A stretch of DNA of 64,000 nt from Yeguia hominis (GCF_014384705.1 NZ_JACRSN010000004.1:62001-126000), one strand, 5' to 3'. Positions 18,048 through 26,496 are shown, numbered from the stretch's first letter. A program made the numbers and translations. Notes: generated by a model from the letters alone, not told the origin.

Positions 18048-18563
18048 ATGGAACCCTTCTGCATCGAACCGGCAGTCCCCGAAGAGCTGCCAAAAATTCT
18101 GGAAATTTACGCCGCTGCGCGCCGTTTTATGGCGCAGACCGGAAACCCGACCCAGTGGCAAAACGGATATCCGCCGCAAAAGCTGCTCGCAGCCGATATC
18201 GCGGCAGGGCAGCTCTATGTATTAAAAAGAGACGGCATCCCCCGCGCCGCGTTTTGGTTCTCAATCGGCGCGGATCCCACTTATCAAACAATCGAGCAGG
18301 GCAGCTGGCGTTCCGACACGCCGTACGGCGCGGTGCACCGGATCGCAAGCGACGGCACCGAACACGGCGTACTCCCGAAAATTCTCGCGTTTTGCCAAAA
18401 GAAAATCGGCCATCTGCGAATCGACACCCACGCGGACAACCGCGTAATGCAGCATCTGCTCTGCAAAAACGGGTTTCAGCGCTGCGGCATCATTCATCTG
18501 GAAGATGGTGCCCCGCGAATTGCATACGAACGGCTTCCCTCGGACGCCGTACAGCCCGGCTGA
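18048..18563 (+). CDS. GNAT family N-acetyltransferase
   Basis: A 171-residue acyl-CoA dependent acetyltransferase. The fold is suggested by EELPKILEIYAAARRFMAQTGN at the start, a central strand FWFSIGADPTY, and the C-terminal LRIDTHADNRVMQHLLCKNGFQRCG, the usual acetyl-CoA motif B region. A strong AAAGGAGGAG lies upstream of the ATG. The sequence is typical of small clostridial GNAT proteins of unknown substrate. It lies between the LacI gene and the glycyl radical enzyme promoter and has its own terminator overlapping its stop codon, so I do not assume it belongs to that pathway. Confidence 0.85.
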   Translation: MEPFCIEPAVPEELPKILEIYAAARRFMAQTGNPTQWQNGYPPQKLLAADIAAGQLYVLKRDGIPRAAFWFSIGADPTYQTIEQGSWRSDTPYGAVHRIASDGTEHGVLPKILAFCQKKIGHLRIDTHADNRVMQHLLCKNGFQRCGIIHLEDGAPRIAYERLPSDAVQPG

Positions 18564-18583
18564 TCCCGGGCTGTTTCTTTTTT
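18551..18583 (+). terminator. Terminator overlapping the GNAT gene stop codon
   Basis: ACAGCCCGG (18551-18559) pairs with CCGGGCTGT (18565-18573), followed by TTCTTTTTT. The left arm is within the coding sequence and the stop codon lies in the loop. The stretch 18590-18940 after it is G/T-rich and holds no gene that I can support. Confidence 0.85.
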
Positions 18584-18945
18584 CTGACAAAGCACACCGC
18601 GGGCGGCTTCTCCGGATGGTTTCACCGGAGGGCGGTACCGGGGCGGATTTTTTTTGGGTTGGGCTTGCCGACTTGCCTGTCCCGAAGCCGTTTGTTTTGC
18701 GTTTTGGCTATCCCGGAGACGCATCTGTCTCGGGTTTGTCTTCCCTGGCGCCCTGGTTTCGGCTTATCTACCTGTGTTTTGTCCGTCTTCGGCACGTCTG
18801 TTTTGCGCTTTGTGTCTCAGGCTTTGTCCGCCGCCGACCCGGCTGTTTGGGCCTTCCCTGTCGGCTGCCTTCGGCGAAGCTTGTTTCAGGCTTTCCGATC
18901 TCGAACCTTGGCTGTTACAGCTTGTGCCTGTTCCAGATTTTCCTC

Positions 18946-18974
18946 TTGACAGCAAATCGGAGATTTTGTAAAAT
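18946..18974 (+). promoter_or_regulatory. Promoter of the glycyl radical enzyme operon
   Basis: Perfect TTGACA (18946-18951), 17-base spacer, TAAAAT (18969-18974). The start site would be near 18981, about 75 bases before the enzyme's ATG, and falls at the edge of the operator at 18984-18997. Confidence 0.8.
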
Positions 18975-18983
18975 AAATCCATA

Positions 18984-18997
18984 CATTAACGTTAATG
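18984..18997. promoter_or_regulatory. LacI-type operator in the glycyl radical enzyme promoter
   Basis: CATTAACGTTAATG is a perfect 14-base palindrome with a central CG, the usual form of LacI-family operators. It lies immediately downstream of the -10 box, covering the transcription start region, a position suited to repression. The LacI-family gene 1.4 kb upstream is the obvious candidate binder (inference). Confidence 0.72.
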
Positions 18998-19056
18998 CTG
19001 TACAGTTCAACGGAACCGCACAGCTTCTCAAAGTTTGAAAAAAGGATGATGAACCG

Positions 19057-21102
19057 ATGACCGAACGAATTGCCCGGATGCTCCACGCAGTCCGCAGCGG
19101 CGCGCACCACGTCTATCGCCGCGAAGTTTCCTTCCAGAGCGCCGAAACCTTTGCCGGCGTCTCCCCGACCCGGCGCGTTACCGAGCGTTTAAAGGAAGTT
19201 CTCGCCGCAGAAACGCCGGTTTTGCTGCCCGACGAGGCCATTGTCCTGACCCGCACGGTCAAAAATCTGCCGCCGATTTTCACGGAATCCGAATGGGCGG
19301 AGATTTCCGGAAGCCATTTTATCCACGAACAGGGCCGTGTCTGCAACCTTTCGCCCGACTATGCGCGCGTGATCCGCAACGGGCTGGATTTTGAACGTCA
19401 GCAGGCGGTTTCCATGCTGGAAGGCGCCGATGCCGCGCAGACGGAGTTCCTAACCTGTGTCATCGAATCGATCGACGCGATTCTTGCTTTCTCCGAACGC
19501 TACCGCAAGGCCGCAGCCGACGCCGGAAACGAAATCGCCGCCGACTGCTTGTCGCGCATTCCGCATCAGGGCGCGAAAACGTTCCGGGAAGCACTGCAGT
19601 TCTTCCGGATCCTGCACTTTTCGCTGTGGTGTGAAGGCGAATACCACAACACGGTCGGCCGCTTTGATCTTGATCTGCTCCCCTATTTTGAGGCGGACCG
19701 CAAAGCCGGTCTTCTCGACCGCGACTCCGCGCTGGAGCTTCTCGAAGAATTTTTCCTCACCTTTAACCGGGACAGCGACCTGTATCCGGGCATCCAGCAG
19801 GGCGACAACGGCCAGAGCATGATGCTCGGCGGCGTGGACGCAGACGGCAAGGCGGTCTATTCTCTGCTTTCGGAGCTGTGCCTTGAAGCCTCCCGGGAGC
19901 TGAAGGTCATCGACCCGAAAATCAACCTGCGCGTCAACCGCAATACCCCGATTGCAGTCTACGAAACTGCAACCCAGCTGACCAAAGCCGGACTCGGATT
20001 TCCGCAGTACGCAAACGACGACGTGGTCATCGAGGGCCTTGTGCGCAAGGGCTATGATCTCGAAGACGCCCGCAACTACGCGGTCGCGGCTTGCTGGGAA
20101 TTTATCATTCCGAAAGTCGGCATGGATATTCCGAACATCGCCGCCGTCAACTTCCCGAAACTCGTCGGCGACGCGGTGCGCGAAGATCTTTCCGGCGCAG
20201 CAGATTACGACGCCTTCTACCGCGCGTTCCGGGAACGTCTGTTCCGCGAATGCGAAGCGATCAGCGCCTCGATCCATGATCTCTATATGATTCCCGCGCC
20301 GCTGATGTCCCTCTGCATGGACGGCTGCATCGAACGCCGCCGGGATATCTCTCTCGGCGCCAAATACAACAACTTCGGCTTCCACGGTGTCGGCATCTCG
20401 ACCGCGGTCGATTCCCTGGCCGTTGTCAAAAAGTGCATTTTCGAGGAGCATTCGCTCACCAAAGCGCAGGCCGTCGCCATTGTCAGCGGTGCGGAAACCG
20501 ACGACGTGCTATTGACCCATCTGCGCTATGAAGAGCCGAAATTCGGCGACGGAAACGCGCTGACCGATGATATCGCCGTCCGGGTCTTTTCCGATTTCGG
20601 CGACGCGGTCGAACCGCTGCGCAACGAACGCGGCGGCTGTATCCGCGCGGGCACCGGCTCTGCAATGTTCTATCTCTGGTGCGCCGCAGACGTTGGAAAT
20701 GCGCTCAGCGGCCACCGGAAAGGCGAGGCGTTCTCCGCCAACTACGCGCCGGAGCTCTTTGTCAAAAACCGCGGCCCGCTCTCGGTGATCCTGTCGCTGA
20801 CAAAGCCGGATCTTAAAAAGGTGCCGAACGGCGGACCGGTCACCATGGAATTCCACTCCACGGTATTCCGCGAAGAGGACGGCATCCGCAAGGCAGCCCA
20901 GCTTGTCCAGCAGTTTATCCGGCACGGCGGACACCAGCTGCAGCTCAATTCCGTCAACCGCGAAACGCTGCTCGACGCACAGCGCAAGCCGGAAAATTAT
21001 AAAAACCTGATTGTCCGCGTCTGGGGATGGAGCGCCTACTTTACGGAGCTTGACCGGGAATATCAGGATCACGTCATTTCCCGTCAGGAATTCGTGGTTT
21101 AA
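19057..21102 (+). CDS. Glycyl radical enzyme of unassigned function
   Basis: A 681-residue member of the pyruvate formate-lyase-like superfamily. The glycyl radical loop is RVWGWSAYF with the radical glycine at G657, followed by Q670 and R676 as in the family. The active-site cysteine is most likely C346 in AVAACWEF, which keeps the C-x-E arrangement (E348) of the dehydratase/lyase branch but has W where most characterised enzymes have GCVE. The protein is shorter than typical diol dehydratases and decarboxylases (about 750-900 residues). AAAGGATG precedes the ATG. The activase gene follows 48 bases later. A LacI-type operator in the promoter hints at a sugar or sugar-derived substrate. I cannot assign a reaction. 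Confidence 0.9.
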   Translation: MTERIARMLHAVRSGAHHVYRREVSFQSAETFAGVSPTRRVTERLKEVLAAETPVLLPDEAIVLTRTVKNLPPIFTESEWAEISGSHFIHEQGRVCNLSPDYARVIRNGLDFERQQAVSMLEGADAAQTEFLTCVIESIDAILAFSERYRKAAADAGNEIAADCLSRIPHQGAKTFREALQFFRILHFSLWCEGEYHNTVGRFDLDLLPYFEADRKAGLLDRDSALELLEEFFLTFNRDSDLYPGIQQGDNGQSMMLGGVDADGKAVYSLLSELCLEASRELKVIDPKINLRVNRNTPIAVYETATQLTKAGLGFPQYANDDVVIEGLVRKGYDLEDARNYAVAACWEFIIPKVGMDIPNIAAVNFPKLVGDAVREDLSGAADYDAFYRAFRERLFRECEAISASIHDLYMIPAPLMSLCMDGCIERRRDISLGAKYNNFGFHGVGISTAVDSLAVVKKCIFEEHSLTKAQAVAIVSGAETDDVLLTHLRYEEPKFGDGNALTDDIAVRVFSDFGDAVEPLRNERGGCIRAGTGSAMFYLWCAADVGNALSGHRKGEAFSANYAPELFVKNRGPLSVILSLTKPDLKKVPNGGPVTMEFHSTVFREEDGIRKAAQLVQQFIRHGGHQLQLNSVNRETLLDAQRKPENYKNLIVRVWGWSAYFTELDREYQDHVISRQEFVV

Positions 21103-21150
21103 CCGGGCGGTCGGCAATCCGCTGTAATCCACAAAGAAAAGAGGATTCTC

Positions 21151-21996
21151 GTGGCAAAAGGCATTGTCTTTGACATTAAGGAATTTACCGTTCACGACGG
21201 GCCCGGCATCCGGACGACTGTATTTTTGAAGGGCTGTCCGCTCCGCTGCCTGTGGTGTCACAACCCGGAAGGCATGGACGTAAAGCCCCAGCTGATGATT
21301 CCGCAGAACGGCTGTCTGCACTGCGGAAAATGCATGCGGCCGTGCAGCCATCCGGAATGCGCACCGTTTTCGCGCTGCACCAAAATCTGCCCCAAGGGGC
21401 TCGTCAAAATTGCCGGAAACGAAATGGATTCGGAGACGCTTGTCGCGCAGCTTCGCGAACAGGCGATGTTCTTTGAGGACGGCGGCGTTACGATTTCCGG
21501 CGGAGAACCGACCATGCAGCCAACGTTTCTCTTTGCCCTGCTCGACGGGCTTGCGGGCATCCACACGGTGGTGGAAACCTGCGGGTATACGACGCCGGAG
21601 ATTTTTCAGACGGTCGTTGAAAAGGCCGGAACCGTGTATCTCGATATCAAGCACATGGACTCTGCCGTGCATAAAAAGCTGACCGGCGTGCCAAACGAGC
21701 GCATTCAGGCAAACCTTTCGTATCTGATCGGACAGGAAAAGCCGTTTTTGGTTCGGATGCCGCTGATTCCGGGCCTCAACGACGATGCTGAAAACCTTTC
21801 CGCCCTTGCCCGGCGGCTATCCGGCGCCAAGGCGCTGCAGCGCGTGGAATTTCTCCCCTACAACCCCTTTACCGGCGCAAAATACGCGATGGCCGAAATG
21901 CCGTTCCAGCTTGCGGAGATTGACGGCCATTCCTATAAGCCCAGCATTCCAAACGAGGCGTTTGCAGCGGCCGGTGTCCCCTTCGCCGTCTTGTAG
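21151..21996 (+). CDS. Glycyl radical enzyme activating enzyme (radical SAM)
   Basis: A 281-residue radical SAM activase that installs the glycyl radical on its partner enzyme using S-adenosylmethionine. The [4Fe-4S] motif is C29-x3-C33-x2-C36 in KGCPLRCLWCHNPEG. An inserted cysteine-rich region (CLHCGKCMRPC, then C-x5-C-x3-C) suits one or two auxiliary clusters, as in dehydratase-type activases. GGG-E motif ISGGEPTMQP follows. Translation appears to start at GTG 21151 with AAGAGGA upstream. It is the second gene of the operon with the glycyl radical enzyme. Confidence 0.93.
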   Translation: MAKGIVFDIKEFTVHDGPGIRTTVFLKGCPLRCLWCHNPEGMDVKPQLMIPQNGCLHCGKCMRPCSHPECAPFSRCTKICPKGLVKIAGNEMDSETLVAQLREQAMFFEDGGVTISGGEPTMQPTFLFALLDGLAGIHTVVETCGYTTPEIFQTVVEKAGTVYLDIKHMDSAVHKKLTGVPNERIQANLSYLIGQEKPFLVRMPLIPGLNDDAENLSALARRLSGAKALQRVEFLPYNPFTGAKYAMAEMPFQLAEIDGHSYKPSIPNEAFAAAGVPFAVL

Positions 21997-22535
21997 CGGA
22001 TTTTCGGCGCGCATATGCGCGCATGGACGCGCGGTGATTTTTTGCGGGTCAGGCCGCATTCCAGGCCTGCGTGAACGGTCTCGAGCGGCTTTTCGCGGAG
22101 TCAGGCGCGGTCAGCGCAGCACTTTCGCCGTGCTGCCATCTTAAATTTCTGGGCTTATCAAAACAATCAGGTTATATGCCGTTATGTATTGTCCCGAAAA
22201 GTATGCAGTATTCGGGACGAAAATCCGTTGTATGCTGAATTGTATTGCTTTGCCAATCGCGCGAACCCGAAAAATTTTGATTCTGCACGCTGGCAAAACC
22301 GGTTCCAAACGATGCGTTTTTGCGAAAAATCCCGAAATCTCAATTTCTTTCCAATCCAAACGCAGGCCTGCACATTGCGGGTCTGCGTTTTTTGCGCTCC
22401 GGTTCGTTTTTCGGTTTGGCGTTTCACCGGACGCTCCGACGCTTTGCGCCGTTTTTTCGGAACCCGTCCGTCTCCGCTTTTCATCCTGTGCCGGATATGA
22501 TAAAATGAAGAAAACGTCTCATGCCGGAGGACTTT
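21997..22535. other. 539-base gap with two small palindromes
   Basis: A perfect 16-base palindrome GCGCGCATATGCGCGC lies at 22007-22022, 11 bases after the activase stop. A second inverted repeat, GTCCCGAA (22191-22198) and TTCGGGAC (22211-22218), lies in an AT-richer stretch. I see no gene. A TATGATAAAAT sequence near 22496 may be the -10 region for the next gene. Confidence 0.45.
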
Positions 22536-23969
22536 ATGGACATCTGGATTTCTCTTGCGGTCTCTTTGGGCGCGCTTTGCCTGCTGCTGCTCGACGCGAC
22601 CGGCGTACTCGATCTGCTGCGCCCGGTCGGTCTTTTCTTTTATCTGCCGATTGCGATGAACGCGGTCGGCATCTATGCGCTGCTCATCGCCGCCGGGTAC
22701 TTTTCCGGCATTGTGCCGATTCTCAGCGGGGTTCTTTTTGCGGTACTGCTGCTTTATCTCGGGGTTCGCCTGCAGATTGTGCCGGCACGCGCAAAACCGG
22801 ACATTCCCAACCGCCTGCGCGCGTTAAACGGCGGCGCACGCCTGCTCGGCGCTTCGCTTTACGCCTCGGTCTTTCAGACCGGATTTTCCGTCTGGGTCAT
22901 CGTCAAGATGGTGCAAAAGCAGCTGCCCCTTTTGCCCTGGATTTTCGATCTTGTACTCGCCGCCGGGCTGCTCCTGCTTTTGTTTTTCAACGGCCTTTTG
23001 CGCGTGCTGATCCTTTCCCGCCGGCTGAGCGTGACGCGCCGGGTTCTGACGGCGCTCTTTCTCTGGATTCCCGGCATCAATCTGGTTCTCTGCGCCGGCA
23101 CGTGCCGCATTGTCCGCCAGGAATACGCCTATCTCTGCGAAAAGGAAGCGCTTTTGCGCACACGCCCGGAAAACACACTCTGCGCGACGCGCTACCCCCT
23201 GCTGCTCGTACACGGCATCGGGTTTCGGGACTTCCGTTTCTGGAATTATTGGGGCAGAATCCCGCAAACGCTCAAAAAGAACGGCGCGGTCCTGTTTTAC
23301 GGCAATCAGGAAGCCCTCGGCACCGCCGCTGACAACGCCGCCGACATCAAAGCCCGGATTTTTGCGATTTTAAAGGAAACCGGCGCCGAAAAGGTCAATA
23401 TCATCGCGCACTCCAAGGGCGGGCTTGATGCGCGCTATGCGATTTCCCGGCTCGGAATGGCGCCCTATATCGCTTCGCTGACCACCATCTCGACGCCGCA
23501 CCGGGGCTGCCGGTTCGTGGACAGTGCCTGCAAGCTTCCCGACGGTTTTTACCGCTTTGTCGCCGGCCTTTTTGACCGAACCTTCCACCGGTTCGGAGAT
23601 CGATCCCCGGACTTCTACACAGCCACGCGCCAGTTTTCGACTGCCTACAGTGCGAAATTCAACGCGGAAACACCGGACGACCCCGGCGTCTACTATCAAA
23701 GTTATGCCTCGGTGATGCGCGCCTGGTACAGCGATCTGCTGCTCGCGGTTCCCTATCTCCTCGCAAAAGCGTCGGGAGGCGCAAACGACGGGCTTGTCAG
23801 CGTCGAATCTGCAAAATGGGGTCATTTCGAGGGCACGTTTCAAAACTGCCGCGCGCGCGGGATTTCCCACGGGGACATCATCGATCTCAAACGCCAGGAC
23901 TATCGGGAATTTGACGTGCAGGAGGCCTATGTTTCGATCGTTTCCGTGCTCAAAAAGCGCGGGTTTTGA
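22536..23969 (+). CDS. Membrane-anchored alpha/beta hydrolase, lipase-like
   Basis: A 477-residue protein. The first 190 residues contain about six hydrophobic segments (for example LGALCLLLLDATGVLDLL and LVLAAGLLLLLFFNGLLRVLI). The C-terminal 260 residues form an alpha/beta hydrolase of the triacylglycerol lipase type: YPLLLVHGIGF gives the HGxG oxyanion motif, and NIIAHSKGGLDARYA carries the nucleophile serine (S293 counting from this start). STPHRGCRF follows, and an Asp/His pair late in the sequence (NDGLVSVESAKWG; GISHGDIIDL) could complete the triad. The ATG at 22536 is preceded by CCGGAGGA; an in-frame ATG 15 bases earlier overlaps this site. The substrate is unknown. Confidence 0.85.
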   Translation: MDIWISLAVSLGALCLLLLDATGVLDLLRPVGLFFYLPIAMNAVGIYALLIAAGYFSGIVPILSGVLFAVLLLYLGVRLQIVPARAKPDIPNRLRALNGGARLLGASLYASVFQTGFSVWVIVKMVQKQLPLLPWIFDLVLAAGLLLLLFFNGLLRVLILSRRLSVTRRVLTALFLWIPGINLVLCAGTCRIVRQEYAYLCEKEALLRTRPENTLCATRYPLLLVHGIGFRDFRFWNYWGRIPQTLKKNGAVLFYGNQEALGTAADNAADIKARIFAILKETGAEKVNIIAHSKGGLDARYAISRLGMAPYIASLTTISTPHRGCRFVDSACKLPDGFYRFVAGLFDRTFHRFGDRSPDFYTATRQFSTAYSAKFNAETPDDPGVYYQSYASVMRAWYSDLLLAVPYLLAKASGGANDGLVSVESAKWGHFEGTFQNCRARGISHGDIIDLKRQDYREFDVQEAYVSIVSVLKKRGF

Positions 23970-24037
23970 CACGCGTTTTTGTGTTACAGCGTCCTGCTTT
24001 CGAAAGAAACCATTTCATTTAGAAAGGAGCCATAACA

Positions 24038-24790
24038 ATGGAGGATTCCATTTTTTTAAGGCGCATCAGCCTTGCCAGGACACCGGAGGATTATACGGCG
24101 GCGCTTCCGGTTGTCCGGGCGCTGCAAAAATCCGGCGGGCTTTCATTTTCCGCGCCGGTCACCTTTTTTGTCGGCGAAAACGGAAGCGGAAAATCGACGC
24201 TGCTCGAGGCGATTGCCGTGGCATCGGGCTTTAATCCGGAGGGCGGCAGCCGGAATTTCTGCTTCTCGACGAATGAAACGCACGCCGCGCTCGCTGAGGA
24301 GCTCCATCTGGTCCGCGGTCCAAGACGCGCGCGGGACGGCTATTTTCTGCGCGCGGAGAGCTTTTACAACGCGGCCAGTTACCTCGACGAACTCGATGAG
24401 ATTCCGGCATACGCGCCGCATCTGCTGGATGCCTACGGCGGAAAATCGCTGCACGAACAGTCCCACGGCGAGAGCTTTTTCTCGCTGCTTCTCCATCGGT
24501 TTGCCGGCGGCGGGCTCTATCTGCTTGACGAGCCGGAAGCCGCGCTTTCACCGCAAAAGCAGTTTGCGTTTCTCTCGCGTTTGCACGCGCTGGTGCGCGC
24601 AGGCTCGCAATTCCTGATCGCGACCCACTCCCCCATTTTGAGCGCCTACCCGAACGCGGAGATTTTTGTTCTGTCGGAACAGGGCATTCAAAAGACGCCC
24701 TACCGGCAAACCGACCCCTACATTCTGACGCGTGAATTTTTAAACGCACCGGAGCACATGCTCTCGATGCTGCTTGCTGATCCGGACTAG
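24038..24790 (+). CDS. AAA family ATPase (RecF/SMC-like, ABC-type)
   Basis: A 250-residue ATPase with Walker A GENGSGKST at 46-54, a signature-like HGESFFSLLLHRF, Walker B GLYLLDEPEAALSP and a switch histidine in FLIATHSPILSAYP. This is the stand-alone AAA/ABC-like family (predicted ATPase, PF13304 type). It lies 68 bases after the lipase gene; AGAAAGGAG precedes the ATG. There is no nuclease or toxin partner adjacent, so I do not call it a defence gene. Confidence 0.85.
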   Translation: MEDSIFLRRISLARTPEDYTAALPVVRALQKSGGLSFSAPVTFFVGENGSGKSTLLEAIAVASGFNPEGGSRNFCFSTNETHAALAEELHLVRGPRRARDGYFLRAESFYNAASYLDELDEIPAYAPHLLDAYGGKSLHEQSHGESFFSLLLHRFAGGGLYLLDEPEAALSPQKQFAFLSRLHALVRAGSQFLIATHSPILSAYPNAEIFVLSEQGIQKTPYRQTDPYILTREFLNAPEHMLSMLLADPD

Positions 24791-25086
24791 CCGGGCTCAA
24801 AAGCGCGCTGAGTTTCCCCGTTTTTATTACTGCCGGCTTTTTCTTGCCTCTCTTTCCTCGGATTTCGCACGAATTGATATTATATGGAGCAGACAGGCAA
24901 AAAAGAACGAGCTTTTCTAAACTCGTCAGCAGGACCGAAAACAAGAGGACACCAGGACACCGTTTCGCAAGACGCATTTTCTTACTTTGGGACAACCGTA
25001 AAACGCGGCCGTTTTCCAGCAAAATGCCCTCGTTTTCTGCTGTATGAAACTTCTGCTGCATCCGAAAAAGCGGATATAAGCCGATA
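24791..25086. other. Gap between the ATPase gene and the rubredoxin terminator
   Basis: Convergent ends flank this 296-base stretch. It is AT-richer than average around 24870-25080. I see no gene, repeat or clear promoter. Confidence 0.4.
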
Positions 25087-25129
25087 AAAAATTCCCAGAT
25101 GCCGCAAGTGCGGGCATCTGGGAATTTTT
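25087..25129 (-). terminator. Strong terminator of the perR-rubrerythrin-rubredoxin operon
   Basis: A perfect 17-bp stem: AAAAATTCCCAGATGCC (25087-25103) with its complement at 25113-25129 and a 9-base loop. Both sides end in A/T runs, so it can stop transcription from either side. It lies 31 bases beyond the rubredoxin stop. Confidence 0.92.
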
Positions 25130-25159
25130 GGTTTTTTCGATATTTAAAATCGATTCGGG

Positions 25160-25312
25160 TTATTCCGCTTCGAACGCGTCTTTGCCGAGTCCGCAGACCG
25201 GGCAGACAAAATCCGCAGGGACATCTTCCCATTTGGTGCCCGGCGCGATGCCGTTCTCGGGATCGCCGGCGACTTCGTCATAAACATAACCGCAGGGGCA
25301 AGCGTATTTCAT
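25160..25312 (-). CDS. Rubredoxin
   Basis: A 50-residue protein beginning MKYACPCGYVYDEVAGDPEN and ending with CPVCGLGKDAFEAE. The four cysteines of the Fe(Cys)4 site are in ACPCGY and VCPVCG. Note that the first pair is C-x-C here (CPCGY) and not the common CxxCGY, so either the spacing is altered or the protein belongs to the variant group often seen beside rubrerythrins. Rubredoxins pass electrons to rubrerythrin-type peroxidases. The gene is 19 bases downstream of the rubrerythrin gene and GGGAGGAA lies upstream of its ATG. Confidence 0.9.
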   Translation of the reverse strand: MKYACPCGYVYDEVAGDPENGIAPGTKWEDVPADFVCPVCGLGKDAFEAE

Positions 25313-25331
25313 CACAAATTCCTCCCGGTTC

Positions 25332-25874
25332 TTAGAAATATCTCTTCAGCAGACCCGCAAAGCCGCAGCCGTGACGGGCTTCGTCCTTCGCCATCTCGTG
25401 GACGGTGTCGTGGATCGCATCATAGCCGAGCTCTTTCGCGCGTTTGGCAAGCTCAAATTTGCCGGCGCAAGCGCCTTTTTCTGCTTCTGCGCGCAGTTTG
25501 AGGTTCGTCTTGGTGCAGGGCGTTACGACCTCGCCGAGCAGCTCTGCGAATTTTGCCGCATGCTCTGCCTCTTCAAACGCATAGCGTTTGTAAGCTTCTG
25601 CGATCTCCGGATATCCCTCGCGCTCTGCGACGCGGCTCATCGCGAGATACATGCCGACTTCCGAGCACTCGCCGTTGAAGTTCGCAACGAGACCCTCGTA
25701 AACGTCCTTTTCGACGTCTTTCGCGATACCGACGACATGTTCGGTCGCATAGGATGCGTTGTCTTCCTGAACCTCTGTGAAGCTGGAAGCAGGCGCTTTG
25801 CACTGCGGGCACGCTGCCGGCGGATTTTCTCCCTCATAGACATACCCACAAACCTTACATACAAACTTTTTCAT
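25332..25874 (-). CDS. Reverse rubrerythrin (N-terminal rubredoxin domain)
   Basis: A 180-residue non-haem di-iron peroxidase that reduces hydrogen peroxide in anaerobes. The rubredoxin domain is at the N-terminus (FVCKVCGYVYEG and ACPQCKAP), and the four-helix ferritin-like domain follows with E-x-x-H type ligands in NGECSEVGMYLAMSRVA, YAFEEAEHAAKFAELL and AKDEARHGCGF. The domain order is reversed relative to classical rubrerythrin and is typical of clostridial reverse rubrerythrins. AAGGAGGATAAG precedes the ATG. It lies between perR and the rubredoxin gene, which supports an oxidative-stress role. Confidence 0.93.
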   Translation of the reverse strand: MKKFVCKVCGYVYEGENPPAACPQCKAPASSFTEVQEDNASYATEHVVGIAKDVEKDVYEGLVANFNGECSEVGMYLAMSRVAEREGYPEIAEAYKRYAFEEAEHAAKFAELLGEVVTPCTKTNLKLRAEAEKGACAGKFELAKRAKELGYDAIHDTVHEMAKDEARHGCGFAGLLKRYF

Positions 25875-25933
25875 TTTCTTATCCTCCTTAAAAATATGAT
25901 TTTGGATTTTTTATTTTCTAAGCGGAAATCCGC

Positions 25934-26347
25934 TTATGCACTGGATGTTGATTCCGTTTTGGCAAGGCAGTCCTTGCAAATGCCGTGGAAGGTCAGCAGA
26001 TAGGAGATCGCCTCTGCGCCGTATGCCTTTCGGATCTCGGAAACGGCGCCTTCGTCGCAGCCGACGCCGTCGATGTCGATCATCGCGCTGCACCGGTCGC
26101 AGACAAAGTGCGTATGCGGCAGGACGTTTCCGTCAAAGCGCTCCTGCCCGGCCACAACGCCCACGCTCGCGACCTTGCCCTCCGCTTTAAATGCGGCGAG
26201 GTTGCGGTAGACCGTTCCCATGCTCAGATCGGGAATTTTGGGTTTGAGCTGCAGATACACCCATTCGGCGGTCGGATGACTTTTGGTGGAGCAGATCACG
26301 CGGTAGATCTCTTCGCGTTTGTAGCTGTATTTCTTTTGCCGCTCCAT
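25934..26347 (-). CDS. perR: PerR-like peroxide-sensing repressor (Fur family)
   Basis: A 137-residue Fur-family regulator starting MERQKKYSYKREEIYRVICS. I chose the ATG at 26347, which follows AAAGGAGACGTTCGGT. Residues matching the PerR sensing site are visible: His in SHPTAEWVY, Asp in ERFDGN, the HTH pair in LPHTHF and Asp in MIDI. Asp instead of Glu at these places favours PerR over Fur. Structural zinc ligands are CDRC and CKDC. It heads an operon with reverse rubrerythrin and rubredoxin, and a palindrome overlaps its start site, so autorepression relieved by peroxide is likely. Confidence 0.88.
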   Translation of the reverse strand: MERQKKYSYKREEIYRVICSTKSHPTAEWVYLQLKPKIPDLSMGTVYRNLAAFKAEGKVASVGVVAGQERFDGNVLPHTHFVCDRCSAMIDIDGVGCDEGAVSEIRKAYGAEAISYLLTFHGICKDCLAKTESTSSA

Positions 26348-26371
26348 ACCGAACGTCTCCTTTCGCGTTTT

Positions 26372-26389
26372 GTAATCAATAATGATTAC
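26372..26389. promoter_or_regulatory. PerR/Fur-type operator upstream of perR
   Basis: GTAATCA-ATAA-TGATTAC is a perfect 7-4-7 inverted repeat. It lies directly downstream of the -10 box, overlapping the predicted start site, and resembles the A/T-rich PerR box in form, though it is not identical to the Bacillus consensus. Confidence 0.72.
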
Positions 26390-26396
26390 TGTTATT

Positions 26397-26425
26397 ATTA
26401 TAGCGGGTGCTTTCGCATTTGTAAA
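26397..26425 (-). promoter_or_regulatory. Promoter of the perR operon
   Basis: On the minus strand: TTTACA (26420-26425), 17-base spacer, perfect TATAAT (26397-26402). The operator at 26372-26389 follows within 8 bases. Confidence 0.82.
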
Positions 26426-26496
26426 GTCTTTTTTGAAAAATATTTTTGAATTTTTCAAAGTTTTTTGCAAAGAGGCCTTCTGCCGCAACCAAGTCC

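Noticed and set aside
18505..19038. 177-residue frame between the GNAT gene and the glycyl radical enzyme
   Set aside because: It overlaps the GNAT terminator, promoter and operator, and its composition is not protein-like.
19057..21102. Pyruvate formate-lyase
   Set aside because: PFL has two adjacent active-site cysteines and a C-terminal RVSGYAVRF motif. Here a single cysteine in ACWEF and RVWGWSAYF are found.
24038..24790. Stand-alone ATPase as part of an anti-phage system
   Set aside because: No nuclease, toxin or other effector gene is adjacent, and such ATPases are common outside defence loci.
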